A stretch of DNA of 64,000 bases from Hyparrhenia diplandra (Eukaryota > Streptophyta > Magnoliopsida > Poales > Poaceae), in contig JADLZK010012337.1 of NCBI GenBank assembly GCA_015847255.1, forward strand, positions 1,674,001 to 1,738,000, read 5' to 3'. Below, piece after piece: positions 22,250-32,727 of the stretch. Numbering within the stretch: position 1 is the first letter of the stretch; every line of letters starts with the position of its first letter. The notes under the pieces were generated by a model. The model saw only the letters and a program-made list of their open reading frames with translations, searched no databases and was not told the origin of the DNA. Both the position numbers and the translations under genes were made by a program.

Positions 22250-23885
22250 CTAATTTTCTCCCCCTTTGGCGTCAAGCACAAAAAAGATTATAGAAAAGAG
22301 AAGAAGAAAGAGCGAGTCACTCCTCACTAGTATCATCGCCACCGAAGCGGTGTCCACGTCCTCCTCGAAAATAGCTGCACTAGGGCGTGTGGAGCGATGA
22401 GTGGAGCGTCGAGCCGGCTGGCCGAGAGAAGCTCCCAAGAAGATCCGAGAGATCTGGTGCAGATTTCTTTGGTAGCCGAAAGCTCGGGAGGTCATCTTGA
22501 GGTGGTCTAGGGATAGAAGGGGGGAACTGGGAGTCCTTGCTTCTCCACGACACTCTTGAAAGCCCTGTCTCACCTCCCTGCGCAACTCATAGGTCTGCTG
22601 AGATGCATATGTGCGTGCCCAAAGATAGCCTTGATCCACTTCTTCACCTTGGATCGAGACTTGTTGTGTCTCCCCGGGCCTAGAGCTAGAGGGCTCCTCC
22701 AAGTCCTCTCTACCGGTGAGGTGCCTCTGGCGAGGGTGCAGCTCGCGCACCTTGGTCTTCCCACCATCCAAGCCATGGGTCTTCTCTATGTTGTAGAGCG
22801 TGTGAAAAGCAGTCCTTGGGATAGATGTTCCCAGAGACCCTCTCAATCATGAACATGAGGTAGGGAGCATAGGGTAAGTTCCTCCTGGCATCATCCATGG
22901 CATTTGCTAGCTGCATCCAGATAAACCTTCCAACATTGAAAGTTTCATCATTTCTAAAATGAGCAAGAAGGTTTCTAGCATATCCATTGATGTCCGAAAG
23001 GCGCCCCATCCTTGGGATCAATGGTACACCGGCAGAGGTTGTTCATCACATAGAAGAAGTCTTTCGGACCCTTCCTCTTTCCAAGCAACTTGGGATCAGC
23101 CCGGCAATCCACGGCGACCTTGGCTTCAATGGGGTCAATCTCATGAATGTCGATGTACTTTGCACGTGCTCAGCCCCAAAGCCAAGAATCTGACAGAATG
23201 TGACAAAGTCTACTCTATAGTGCCTCACATGCGTCATCCGGTGGATAGTATCGTCACTTTGTCCCAGTGATATGTAGCATGAAACTGACTCAGTATCTCC
23301 TCATTCTAGTCATGTCTGAAGGCCATGATGTCTGTCAAATCAAACCTGTCACAAGCTTCAATGGCTTCATTGAAGGCATCCTCTTCCTTCTCAGCCATTC
23401 TCTCAAAGTCAATGTAGTGGACAGTTGTAATCTTGCTCTTGGTAGAGTGAAAGAGGACAGTGAGATAGAAGTTTGAGTGAAAGGCCACCCAAAACCTCTC
23501 ATCAATGCCTTACGTCCTCTCTCATGCGAGTAGACATTGTACTTCCTTTCATCCGCAACCTCCTTACGCTTCCGAGATAACTCACCACAGGTATAAATTT
23601 GAGTGTTATGCGGAGCTGCCATTTCAAAAACACCCTCAACCTGTGCCATGTAGGTGTTGTCAAATCTGAGAGAGGTGCTCTGGAGTGCCTTGGTCACCCT
23701 CTGGGACAATAGTGTACCCAAACTGCTGTAGCTGCTCCTCAGTGAGTCCAGGTGACCCCTTCTTTGCCATCACCGCTCCTCTGTTCAGGTTCTTTACTGC
23801 CACGGCCTCTTCTTTCAAGCGCCTTAACCCTCATCTTTCTCTTGCCATGAGGATCACTTTCGGGGTCCATCTATGCAAAAGATAG
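22250..23885 (-). pseudogene. Extra sirevirus ORF in env position (plant transposon protein-like)
   Basis: The minus strand opens near 23875 with a basic N-terminus (MDPESDPHGKRKMR), then blocks EEQLQQFGYTIV-like, RFDNTYMAQVEGVFEMAAPH, FHSNFYLTVLFHSTKSKI, HYIDFERMAEKEEDAFNEA, RHYRVDFVTFCQILGFG, GPKDFF-like, and DINGYARNLLAHFRND with VGRFIWMQLANAMDDARR. The HCRHYRVDFxxFSxILGF type of segment is seen in proteins annotated as putative plant transposon protein (PF20167-type), and the location between RNase H and 3' LTR is where sireviruses carry env-like genes. No signal peptide or clear transmembrane helix was seen, so an envelope function is not supported by sequence. About five frame changes. 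Confidence 0.6.
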
Positions 23886-25111
23886 GATTTTATCGTAAAG
23901 CTGCAGTTGATGTGAAGTAAAATGGCTAAACATATGTAGAGGAGAGCGAGGATATGAATTTTGACAAAGCGAGCAAGTTTTCAGGGCTAAAATCTCGGGC
24001 CACGCGGCTTCGCCGTATGAGAGGGCACGGCACTGCCGTGAGTGCGCGGCACTGCCGTGCAAACACGCGGCACTGCCGCTCCCCTTTGCTCAAATTGTCA
24101 ACATTCATTTCCCAAATCTTTCTAATACATCTATCTGGCACAGATTACATGTCCCATCACAATCTCTGAAGCAAAATCACAGTTCAGGTGCAAATTACTC
24201 ATGGATTTGAGAATGTAAGTATGAACCTAACTGAAATTTCTTTAATGTTTGGAGTTAATCGATTTCATATCTCCATAAAACAAGCCATTTGGGGGATATT
24301 TGCTGTTGGAAGCAGACTAAGAACGATCATGTTCTATTTGGGGGCGGCATTGCCACACCCTCCCCTAAATCACTTAATTCATGGAGGAATGAAATTGATT
24401 GATTCCACCCATCAAAACTACTTCCTTAGGGTTCATACAACACTTAGAATCGAGGAAGTCCATGAAAAATTGTTGCACATTGCATAGATCGACCAATAAC
24501 TTCCATGGCTAGGGTTAGGTTCTCGGAGAGAAGGGAGCAGGGCCGGCTGGAGATGAGCGGGGAGGTCCGGCGGGTGGCGGCGCTCGCGGCACTACCGGGC
24601 GCGGCAGCCGAGGCGGCAGCGGGCGGCGGTGAGGCGGGCGGCGGCCTTCCTTCACGCCCGAGAGAGAGGAGAGGGGCGCGTGAGGGAGTCGGGTGGAGGA
24701 GAGAGAGAGGAAAACCGGTTGGGCCAGGGGGTATAAAAGGAAAGAAGAAAAATTTTGGCCCAAAACGGTTCGGACAAAGACGCAGTCCGGAAACCCTAGG
24801 CGCGGCAATCGCTTCTTGTTGGGACGCGGCCGTGCTGCCGCGCCACGCGGCTGATCGCCGCTGGGACGCGGCACCGCCGCACCCAGCCCGCTATTTGTCC
24901 TGCATATATATTGCCATTCTTTGACTTATTTCTCCTCAAATTCGATCACAAAGACACCAAAATTCATTGCCGAGACAAATCATCAATACGGAACTATGGC
25001 ATTGAATTTCGGATTAGAATTTGAAATCCTTTTGAAACACAATATGAAAGTTTTCACAATCTTTTCCTATGTCGATCTAGTGACTCAAACAGATTGCATG
25101 TGTGCTTGTAT
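23886..25111 (-). other. Sirevirus non-coding region between RNase H and the extra ORF
   Basis: No supported gene. Contains the palindrome cluster at 24001-24079 and a GC-rich block at 24500-24890 with more relatives of the same motif. GC-rich frames on both strands there are unsupported. Confidence 0.5.
24001..24079. repeat. Cluster of GCGGCA-N-TGCCGC palindromes
   Basis: Three copies in 60 bases: CACGGCACTGCCGTG (24026-24040), CGCGGCACTGCCGTGC (24045-24060) and CGCGGCACTGCCGC (24066-24079), plus a weaker CACGCGGCTTCGCCGT at 24001-24016. Further relatives occur at 24580-24610, 24799-24890, 26893-26906, 28685-28700 and in the right LTR. Confidence 0.75.
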
Positions 25112-25575
25112 TCAAACCAAGTTACGAGAATCGAGAATGTTTAGCTCACTACGCAAAGCACAAAACCTTGACTCATCGAGAGGCTTGGTGAAGATATCGG
25201 CTAGTTGCTTTTCGGTGCTCACATGGTGAATTGCGATATCTCCTTTGAGTTCATGGTCTCTCAAGAAGTGATGACGGATGTCTATGTGTTTTGTTCTAGA
25301 GTGTGCTATGGGGTTATTTGCGAGTTTGATGGCACTCGTTGTCACAAAGAAGAGGTATCTTTGTGAAATGACATCCGTAATCTTTTAAGGTTTGCTTCAT
25401 CCAAAGTAGTTGAGCACGGCATGCACCATTTTGCAACATACTCGGCCTCGGCGGTGGAAAGGGCTACACAATTTTGCTTCTTAGAACTCCAAGACACTAA
25501 GGACCGCCCAAGGAATTGACATGTCCCCGAAGTGCTTTTTCGATCTACTTTGCAACCGACATAGTCGAGAATCAC
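25112..25575 (-). pseudogene. Sirevirus RNase H, one frameshift and deletion
   Basis: The minus strand reads DYVGCKVDRKSTSGTCQFLG, SLVSWSSKKQNCVALSTAEA and EYVA, then after a disrupted segment AIKLANNPIAHSRTKHIDIR, HHFLRDH and LADIFTKPLDESRF. This is the complete Copia RNase H order, with the expected central part (about 15-20 residues after EYVA, including the C-terminal side of an active-site block) garbled by a shift near 25350. Degrades genomic RNA in reverse transcription. Confidence 0.9.
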
Positions 25576-26648
25576 GAATAGCCAAGTAGATTGAACTTGG
25601 AGCCCTTAGGATACCATAAGCCAAGGTTAGGTGTGAGTACTAAATATCTCAACATTCTCTTAACAGCCACATTGTGACATTCCTTTGGATTGGCTTGAAA
25701 ACGAGCACACATACACACACTAAGCATTATGTCCGGCCTAGATGCACAAAGGTAAAGCAAGGATCCAATCATGGAGCGATATACCTTCATGTCCACGGCT
25801 GGACCCTCCTCATCAAGGTCAAGATGTCCATTGCTTGGCATTGGAGTCTTGATTGGCTTAATATTAGCCATATCAAACTTCTTTAGCATGTCATGGGTGT
25901 ACTTGGTTTGGCAAATGAATGTCCCTTCCTCCATTTGCTTGACTTGAAACCCGAGGAAGTACTTCAGCTCACCCATCATGGACATCTCAAATCTCTTAGT
26001 CATAGTCCTACTAAATTGCTCAACATACACATTGTTAGTGCTACCAAATATTATGTCATCGACATATATTTGGCATACAAATATATCATTGCTAACTTTG
26101 TGAGTGAAGAGAGTAGGATCAGCTTTGCCCATTTCAAAGCCTTGTTTGAGCAAGAAATCCTTAAGGCATTCATACCATGCTCTAGGTGCTTGCTTAAGCC
26201 CATAGAGCGCCTTATGGAGTTTGTAGACGTGGTTGGGAAACTTGGGGTCTTCAAAACCGGGTGGTTGCTCAACATACACTTCCTCTTGTAGTGGACCATT
26301 GAGGAACGCACTCTTGACATCCATTTGGTACAGCTTGAAGTCATGATGGGCAGCAAAGGCTAGAAGAATGCGAATTGCTTCTAGTCTTGCCACCGGTGCA
26401 TAAGACTCATCGAAGTCCAAACCCTCTACTTGAGTGAAGCCTTGAGCAACCAATCTTGCCTTGTTTCTTGTCACCAACCCATCTTCATCTTGCTTGTTGC
26501 GGAAGACCCACTTGGTGCCAATGATGTTAGTCTTGGGTCTTTCCACCAACTCCCAAATTTTATTTCTCTTGAAGTTGTTAAGCTCTTCTTGCATGGCCAA
26601 CACCCAATCCGGATCCTTGAGAGCATCATCTAATTTCTGCGGTTTCAA
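25572..26648 (-). CDS. Sirevirus reverse transcriptase domain (open)
   Basis: This 358-residue open segment has KWVFRNKQDEDG, ARLVAQGFTQVEGLDFDES, YQMDVKSAFLNGPLQEEVYV, ALYGLKQAPRAWY, the catalytic YVDDIIFGST at residues 195-203 (about 26040-26066), and PDIMLSVCMCARFQ near the end. All Copia RT core motifs are present and uninterrupted, so this part could encode a full RT core. It is one portion of the pol polyprotein, so the upstream end is a domain boundary rather than a true start codon; the frame breaks near 25580 before RNase H. Confidence 0.9.
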   Translation of the reverse strand: MKPQKLDDALKDPDWVLAMQEELNNFKRNKIWELVERPKTNIIGTKWVFRNKQDEDGLVTRNKARLVAQGFTQVEGLDFDESYAPVARLEAIRILLAFAAHHDFKLYQMDVKSAFLNGPLQEEVYVEQPPGFEDPKFPNHVYKLHKALYGLKQAPRAWYECLKDFLLKQGFEMGKADPTLFTHKVSNDIFVCQIYVDDIIFGSTNNVYVEQFSRTMTKRFEMSMMGELKYFLGFQVKQMEEGTFICQTKYTHDMLKKFDMANIKPIKTPMPSNGHLDLDEEGPAVDMKVYRSMIGSLLYLCASRPDIMLSVCMCARFQANPKECHNVAVKRMLRYLVLTPNLGLWYPKGSKFNLLGYS

Positions 26649-27090
26649 AGATGAAACAAAAGAGAAATATTGACAGAAAAGACTAGATGAGATCGAGTAG
26701 TAACTCCCTTTCGAAGACTCCCAAGGATGTTATCAACGGGGTGATCCCGTTGAATTGTTTGTCGAAGTCGTGGGTGATCAACGCCTTCTACATTTTCTTC
26801 TTGATCTTCATCATATTCATCATCAGCTTCAAGAATTGGAGCAAGATCAAGTGGTTGAACAGGTGATGCAGGTGGATCAGTCGTTGTCGAGGTAGATGGC
26901 GCGGCACCGCTTGCGCTTAGGTGCGTAATCGCCGCTGGCCTGGCACTTCCAAGCAGCGTGTGCTGCACTTGGTCATTGAGTACGTCGGCCGAATCTTGTG
27001 CAAAGCAACAACCGGTGGATCCTCCCTCTGCATTTGCTTGATCTTCTTGAGGTTTTATGTCACCTATAGCCAATTGCTTGATTGCCTCAC
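26645..27090 (-). pseudogene. Integrase-RT linker with low-complexity insert
   Basis: The frame reads through a Pro/Ser/Thr-rich and acidic linker (ADDEYDEDQEENVEGVDHPR, then RQTIQRDHPVDNILGS, the DHPxxxIIGD block that opens Copia RT). A relative of the GCGGCACCGC palindrome falls within its codons near 26895. Confidence 0.75.
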
Positions 27091-28211
27091 AAGGTGGATC
27101 CTCCGGTGGTTTGGTTGAAAACACGATAGGCATGCTCATTTGATCCATAACCAAGAAGAAAACCTTCATCAACTTTAGGTGCAAATTTAGAGGTTTGGGG
27201 CCTTTTGTTTAGTATGAAACACTTGCACCCAAACACTCTAAAGTATGACACCTTAGGCTTGTTACCGGTTAAGAGCTCATATGAAGTCTTCTTGAGTTTC
27301 TTGTGTAGGTAGAGGCGGTTGATGGCATGACAAGCGGTGTTGATAGCTTCACACCAAAAGATGTCCGAAGTCTTGTACTCATCAAGCATTGTCCTCACCA
27401 TCTCTATGAGTGTACAGTTCTTCCTCTCTACTACACCATTTTGTTGAGGGGTATATGCAGCTGAAAACTCATGCTTGATACTCTCTTCATCAAGGTACTC
27501 TTCAACTTGGGTGTTCTTGAATTCGGTCCCATTGTCACTTCTTATCCTCTTGACAGGTAGATCAAATTCTCTTTGTGCTCTCTTGATGAAGGTTTTCACC
27601 TTCTCTTGTACCTGACACTTATCAAAGACAAAGAAAACCCAAGTGAAGCGGGAGTAGTCATCTACGATAACAAGTCCATATTTGTTACCCCCGATGCTAA
27701 GGTAGGCCACCGGTCCAAAGAGATCCATGTGTATCAACTACAATGGTTGAGTAGTGGTCATCACACTCTTTGGTGGGTGCGGTGCACCTACTTGCTTTCC
27801 GGCTTGGCAAGGTCCACATATCCTGTCTTTATCAAAATCAACATTTGTTAGTCCAATGATGTGGTTGTCTTTCTGCAGTTTGGCCAAGTTCCTCATGCCA
27901 ACATGTGCTAGACGGCGATGCCATAACCAGCCCATGCTAGATTTTGCCATTAGACAAGTATCAAGCTTAGCCTCACTTTTGTTGAAATCAACTAGGTAAA
28001 GCTTATTCTTGAGTTTGCCTGTAAAGACAACAGAGGAATCCTTCCTGCGAAAGACTTCCACACCAACATCCGTAAAGAGACAATTGTAGCCTTTCTCACA
28101 CAATTGTGAGACCGACAACAAATTGTATCCCAACGAATCAACATGCAAAACATCTGAAATATTGTGCTCAGTTGTGATAGCGACGTTACCAAGACCAATC
28201 ACACTTCTCAC
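27087..28211 (-). pseudogene. Sirevirus GAG-pre-integrase and integrase, one internal stop
   Basis: First segment (28211-27738): LCEKGYNCLFTDVGVEV and WLWHRRLAHVGMRNLAKL, with zinc-finger residues in HIIGL and CGPCQAGKQ. Second segment (27737-27087): HMDLFGPV, RSDNGTEFKN and QNGVVERKN carry the three DDE catalytic residues, then RVFGCKCFILNKR and EGFLLGYG. A stop separates the two at about 27738 (TTTQPL then stop); otherwise intact. Integrates element cDNA. The three catalytic acidic residues are all kept. Confidence 0.9.
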
Positions 28212-28345
28212 ATCATCATTTCCAAACCTTATGTTGTTCCTCTCATCATTGGTTTGGGAATATGATGAAAAACATACTCCTTTCTCCGGTCATATGATTT
28301 GTAGCCACCGTCAAACACCCAACTTGACCCACCGGAGGAGGAGTA
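28212..28345 (-). pseudogene. Sirevirus aspartic protease region, active site altered
   Basis: The minus strand reads SSWVFDGGYKS where the family has SWVLDSGCTNHMTG. The catalytic D-S/T-G triad is D-G-G here (about 28306-28312) and a one-base loss follows, so the protease is not functional as read. Upstream of the GAG-pre-integrase as expected. Confidence 0.75.
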
Positions 28346-28613
28346 TGCCTGCAAAACAAGTTTAGTTCACAAGTTTAGGTCCCCAAGATTCTTGAGACCT
28401 TTTACATTAGTCACAAGAACTTTGGGAACCCATATGGAGGTGTTGCGATACATCTTCTTGTCACTGCCCATGTACTTTGCAAACACCTCCCCCTTGCTGT
28501 TTGCCTTCACTTCAAAGCAAGGATTGGAGTCCAACTTGCTTGCTTTTGTCTTCCATTGATAGGAGTGGCCTTTTGGAACAGCCCGGACAAGATTCTCGAC
28601 TTCCGGACTTTCT
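28346..28613 (-). other. Gag-protease linker of the sirevirus
   Basis: Short interrupted minus-strand frames, including IWVPKVLVTNVKGLKNLG near 28430-28380, join gag to the protease. No separate gene. Confidence 0.5.
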
Positions 28614-31284
28614 TCACAGCCTTTTGGACCATCTTCTTGGGTCTATTCTGAGCTGAGACAGTGTAGGTGACCTTCCCTTTTCTTGGGGCGCGGCACTACC
28701 GCTTCGATCCTCGCAAGACCGCCGCGTGTGGCGATGAGAACCGCTCGGGTTGGCTTGTGTCCAGCGCTGCCGTGCAGGTCTCTCTGTACCTACTGTGCCT
28801 TTGCTCAAGAATTTGACACATTCAACACCATTGATCAGCTTTCGACCATTGGTTTTGTTTCCTTGCTTGTGTCCAAGTCCATCCTTGATTCTTGGATTTC
28901 TCCCATCAATGTAGTTGGGCTTCTTTGGAGCCACAACCTTGTTGCTCGCTATTGCTTTGCTGCTTTCACCTTCTTTTCTCACCATAGCCGTGAGCCTAGT
29001 GATCTCTTTCTCCATTGCTTTCATGTTGGCAAGGTTAGTGGCATAGACATTCATATCAACATTATAGCATTTACCACAACCTTGACTAGTGGAGGCAGTA
29101 GAAGCATCCTTTGTGGTTGAGAGATGTGAGTTGCTCTCCCAAAGAAGGCTATATTGAGCTTCAAGCTCTTTGTGCTTGTCTTGCAAGTCACAATACTTCC
29201 CATTTAGGGTAACCATTGCTTTCTTTGTGAGAGCATGGTCTCCTTGCTCATTAGCTAGGCTCTTTTGCAAGGAAGCCACCTCACTCCTCTCAGCTACAAG
29301 AGCATCCTTGTTGTCAACATAGAGCTTTTCAAGTCTATCAAGTTGACTATCTCTAGTTGCCAACTCCGCTTGAGTGCTTTCTAAATCCGCCATTAGTTGA
29401 GCAAGAAAGCCTCTAGTTTTAGGATCTAGGTTCTTGGTAAGTCTAGCATACTCTTCATCATCACTAGATTCATCCTCACTAGAGCTTTCACTAAGATCAC
29501 TAGATTCATCACTAAGAGAGGGAGAAGGTTTGGGTGTGAATTTTACCTTCCCATGTTTGGCCATAAGACAAACATGAGTGGAGTCATGTTCTTCTTCATC
29601 CTCATCATCGGTCATGTTGTTGAAGAGCTTGGGTGTAGAGGTCTCTTGCATAGCAAATGTTGCAAAATGGACTTCCTCTTCACTTGTCTCTTTTGTTGAG
29701 TCCCACTCATGACCAATGTGAGCTTCACCCACATTTCTTCCCTTTCTCTTGTAGTCTTGCTTCTTGTCTTTGCCATTGTCCCTCTTGTATTTGTTGTTCT
29801 TGTTCTCATGCGGACAATCGGCAACAAAGTGTTCGGTGCTGCCATAGTTGAAGCATGTTCTCTTTTTCTTGTTTGGGAATCTTCGTTGCACCATCTTGTA
29901 GCCATTTGCCTTCATCCCCTTCCCATACTTCTTCATGAATAGGGCCATATCATCAATCTTCTTGTAATCAGCCCCATCATCTTCATCGTCACTTGAGGAA
30001 GAAGTTGCATCAATATTTTCTTGCATCTTCTTCATCTCCTTGTCTTGACTTGAAGATGCTTGCTTGCTGCCCTTGATTTTGTTGGAGGAGCTTGGCTTGC
30101 TTGTCTTGGTTGCCTTGAGAGCCACATCTTTGATCTTGATACCCTCAAGCTTGGCTTGCAACTCTCCAAGCTTTCTTCTCTCATTTGCTTCCTCTCTTTG
30201 CATGTCATATGTGAGCAGCCTTCCAAGCACATCATTTGGAGTGAATTGCTCAAACTTCTTCTTGTCACGAATCAAGGTGACCACTATGTCATTTCTAGGT
30301 GTGTATGCCTCAAGCACAATCTTGACAACAGTGTGGTCATCTAGATCCTCATCTCCAAATCCTCTAATTTTTCCAACTAGCACCATCAACCTGGTCAAAC
30401 ATTTCTTGAGCCCCTTCTCCATCAAGGATCACAAACCGGTTGAGCTTGGCCTTCAACAAGTCAATCTTGGCCTTTCTTACTTTGTCTACACCTTCATGTG
30501 CAAGTACTAGAGTGTCCCAAATCTTCTTTGCTTCATTGACATTCATCACCCTATTGTACTCATTGCCTTCTAGAGCACTAAGGAGGATGCTTGTGGCTTG
30601 ACCGTTGATGTGGGTAGCGGCTAGCTCTTCATTTGTTGGCTCCATGGGGTTCACCGGTGGCTGAAATCCACTGCACACAACCTCCCAAAGACCGGGGTGA
30701 AGGGCGCTAAGATAGGCTCTCATCAAGTGCTTCCACTTGGCATAGTTCGTCCCATCGAAATGGGGCAACTTTCCCAAGGGTACATTGATGAAAGACTTCT
30801 TATCGCGGTTAGTCAAGTAAGAAGAATAGTTAAAGGATATGGCCGCGAACATGTTGTTGTTGACGCTACCCTCATCCTTCTTGCTTTCCTTCTTCTTCTT
30901 GTTGTTGTAGGAGATGTCATCATCTCCATCGTCGGAGCTACTTGATAGCTCACTTGACTCCACCTCTTCTTCTTTTCTTAGCTTTTCTCTTGCTGCCCTC
31001 CTAGCAGCTCTTGCCTCACGAATCATCTTTCTTTACTCTTTTCTTTGAAGCTTCTCGGCAAGCTTGATGCTAGCTTGCTCTTCAAGCTTCTTCTTTTTCT
31101 CGTTCTTGTCTTCTTGCGGTTCGTCTTGCTTGTCTTGCGGCTCTTCTCTCGGTGTCGGTAGCATCACCCTTGATGGTGCTCTCACTAGCTGTCCCGAGAG
31201 AGAGAGCTCGCCGCGGGCCGGGCCTCCACTTCCTCTACGGGAATGGTGGACTTCACCTTTCTTCGAACCCTCCAGTGCCTCCAT
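28614..31284 (-). pseudogene. Sirevirus Gag with coiled coil and zinc knuckle; two frame breaks
   Basis: N-terminal Lys/Glu-rich segment (31284-31033), then 31026-30364 with LPHFDGTNYAKWKHLM and LWEVVCSGF (the UBN2-type gag domain) and a frame change near 30400 into 30425-28614. The latter has FTPNDVLGRLLTYDMQRE, the zinc knuckle CFNYGSTEHFVADC, several acidic Ser-rich tracts, and a heptad-rich coiled coil around AQLMADLESTQAELATRDSQ and LANEQGDHALTKKA. The knuckle is CX2Y instead of CX2C: its second zinc ligand is Tyr. Long gag with a C-terminal coiled coil is a sirevirus trait. Forms the particle; the altered knuckle would be expected to weaken RNA binding. Confidence 0.88.
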
Positions 31285-31318
31285 ACTTCACGCGGTGAAA
31301 CGTATACGAAGTATCCTT

Positions 31319-31330
31319 GCTTTGATACCA
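31319..31330 (-). other. Sirevirus primer-binding site, initiator Met-tRNA type
   Basis: On the minus strand TGGTATCAAAGC follows the LTR end after a 2-base spacer, one mismatch from TGGTATCAGAGC. Confidence 0.85.
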
Positions 31331-31332
31331 CT

Positions 31333-32722
31333 TGTAGGATCTGATGGAAGCCTAGCGGGGGGGGGGTGAATAGGCTTACTCCCAAAATCGACCTGTTAAA
31401 ACTTCGCACTGCTGGCCAAGATAGAGATATGCAAAGATCTTTGCACAGACAAAGCGCGCATCGCCACGTGAAACCGATTTAAACCGAGAGAGAGAAAGCA
31501 CTTCTCTCGGCCAGTAGCGCGGCACACCGCCACAGGATCGAAGCGGCACCGCCAGCAGACACGAACAGTACTCCCAAGAGTAAATCCACGAGCCGGAGTT
31601 TGGTACTCAAGGTTTCCACTGCTCTCGCACACAAATACTTCACGCATAACTAGCCAAAGGTGGCGTAAAACCCCGCACAAGGTAGATCGGGTCGAAGCCC
31701 TATCTCACAAGACAAAGTATGCAATAAAGTAAAGAGCATAAGTGACACAAGGATTTGACCCGTGGTTCACCGCGCCACACAGCCGGGTTACGCCCACGTT
31801 GTTGAGGTTGCCACACAAGGCTTAGCTTGCCCACCGGCTTGCTTTTTCCCCTCGCTCACAAGTCTAGGGAGTTAACCCTAGAGATGTGGGGGTAATGTAT
31901 TGATGTTTGTGTGAGGTTACAAACCTCCCAATGCTGCCACACGAAGGGGGCAAGCTCAAGGGCGACGCCTTAGCCGTCTAGGAGCAAGCTCCAAGAGTAA
32001 AGAACCCTAGGGTTCGGCCAAACGTGAACCAAATGCTCTTTTGAGTGGGGAAGTTGTAGATCCGGCCTCCAATCGAAGTTTGCTGCCTTTTCCCTCAAAA
32101 AAATCTATGGTGGGAAGTGAGGGATTGAGTGGGGGAGCCCAAGGAACTTCAATGGAGGTGAGAGAGAGAGCAAGAGGTGTGTTTTCGGGTCGTGCGTCGC
32201 GAGGAAGAAGATGAAGTGAGCTGTGTAACCGTTGTGGGAGGGGTAGAATAGGTATTTATACCCCACGGGCCCATGATGCGATTTTAAGTGCGGCATCGCC
32301 AAGATCGACACGCTGCACCGCTTGGGAGGACGCGCAGACCGCCGCTGCCAGCGCCCGGGCCTTGACCGCCGTGCCAACCCTGTCGCCAGAAGATGTGAAT
32401 CTTGGTGAAAAGCTGGTTGATCGGGTTCGGAGTTGAGTGTTGTGTCCGGATTTGAGATTTAGAGCACTTGGTCCACGTGATACCCGAGAATCCTAGGATC
32501 CCTCTTGATAGTACGGCATTTCCTAAACTCAAGATTCAAAATATGAAATAATTTAAACGCCTTGATTCGGAAACACCACCATCTAGCTCATTTGGTACCT
32601 TTAGACCTGTTCATCAACTCCATATTTTATTCCCCGCATGTCATCTTCGTAAATCTCATTAGTCCCCTAATTCGGTGGTCATCAACGCCAAAACCCACTT
32701 AGAGCTTGATTGCACTTTTACA
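31333..32722 (-). repeat. Sirevirus 5' LTR (right copy, 1390 bp)
   Basis: Ends in plus orientation TGTAGGATCTG and GCACTTTTACA. Partner of 20201-21574. A block at about 31402-31567 is unrelated or strongly diverged relative to the partner, while both flanks are near-identical. Confidence 0.9.
32253..32260 (-). promoter_or_regulatory. TATA box of the sirevirus 5' LTR
   Basis: TATAAATA on the minus strand (GGGGTATAAATACCTATTC), identical in the other LTR at 21111-21118. It would drive the genomic transcript leftwards. Confidence 0.65.
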
Positions 32723-32727
32723 GCAAG
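32723..32727. repeat. Target-site duplication, right copy (GCAAG)
   Basis: Exact match to 20196-20200; the LINE ORF1 sequence GCAAGGGC resumes here. Confidence 0.9.

Larger units (their letters stand above)
20201..32722 (-). mobile_element. Full-length sirevirus-type Ty1/Copia element with extra 3' ORF
   Basis: LTRs at 20201-21574 and 31333-32722 are flanked by exact GCAAG duplications. Read on the minus strand the order is primer site, gag with coiled coil, protease, integrase, RT, RNase H, then 3.5 kb containing an additional same-strand ORF before the polypurine tract and 3' LTR. Copia order (integrase before RT), long gag, the AAAAAGGGGAGATTG polypurine tract and an extra gene between RNase H and 3' LTR are features of sireviruses (Maximus/SIRE group). 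Total 12.5 kb. Frames are nearly intact but with several single-base shifts. It is inserted in LINE ORF1 and is among the youngest events here. Confidence 0.9.

Noticed and set aside
22500..22860. Plus-strand open frames in the sirevirus 3' region as antisense genes
   Set aside because: The minus strand carries the conserved wording; the plus frames are short and lack any motif.
24505..24924. GC-rich 139-codon frame as a gene
   Set aside because: Located in the sirevirus non-coding interval, with opposite-strand mirror frames, and dominated by the repeated palindrome.
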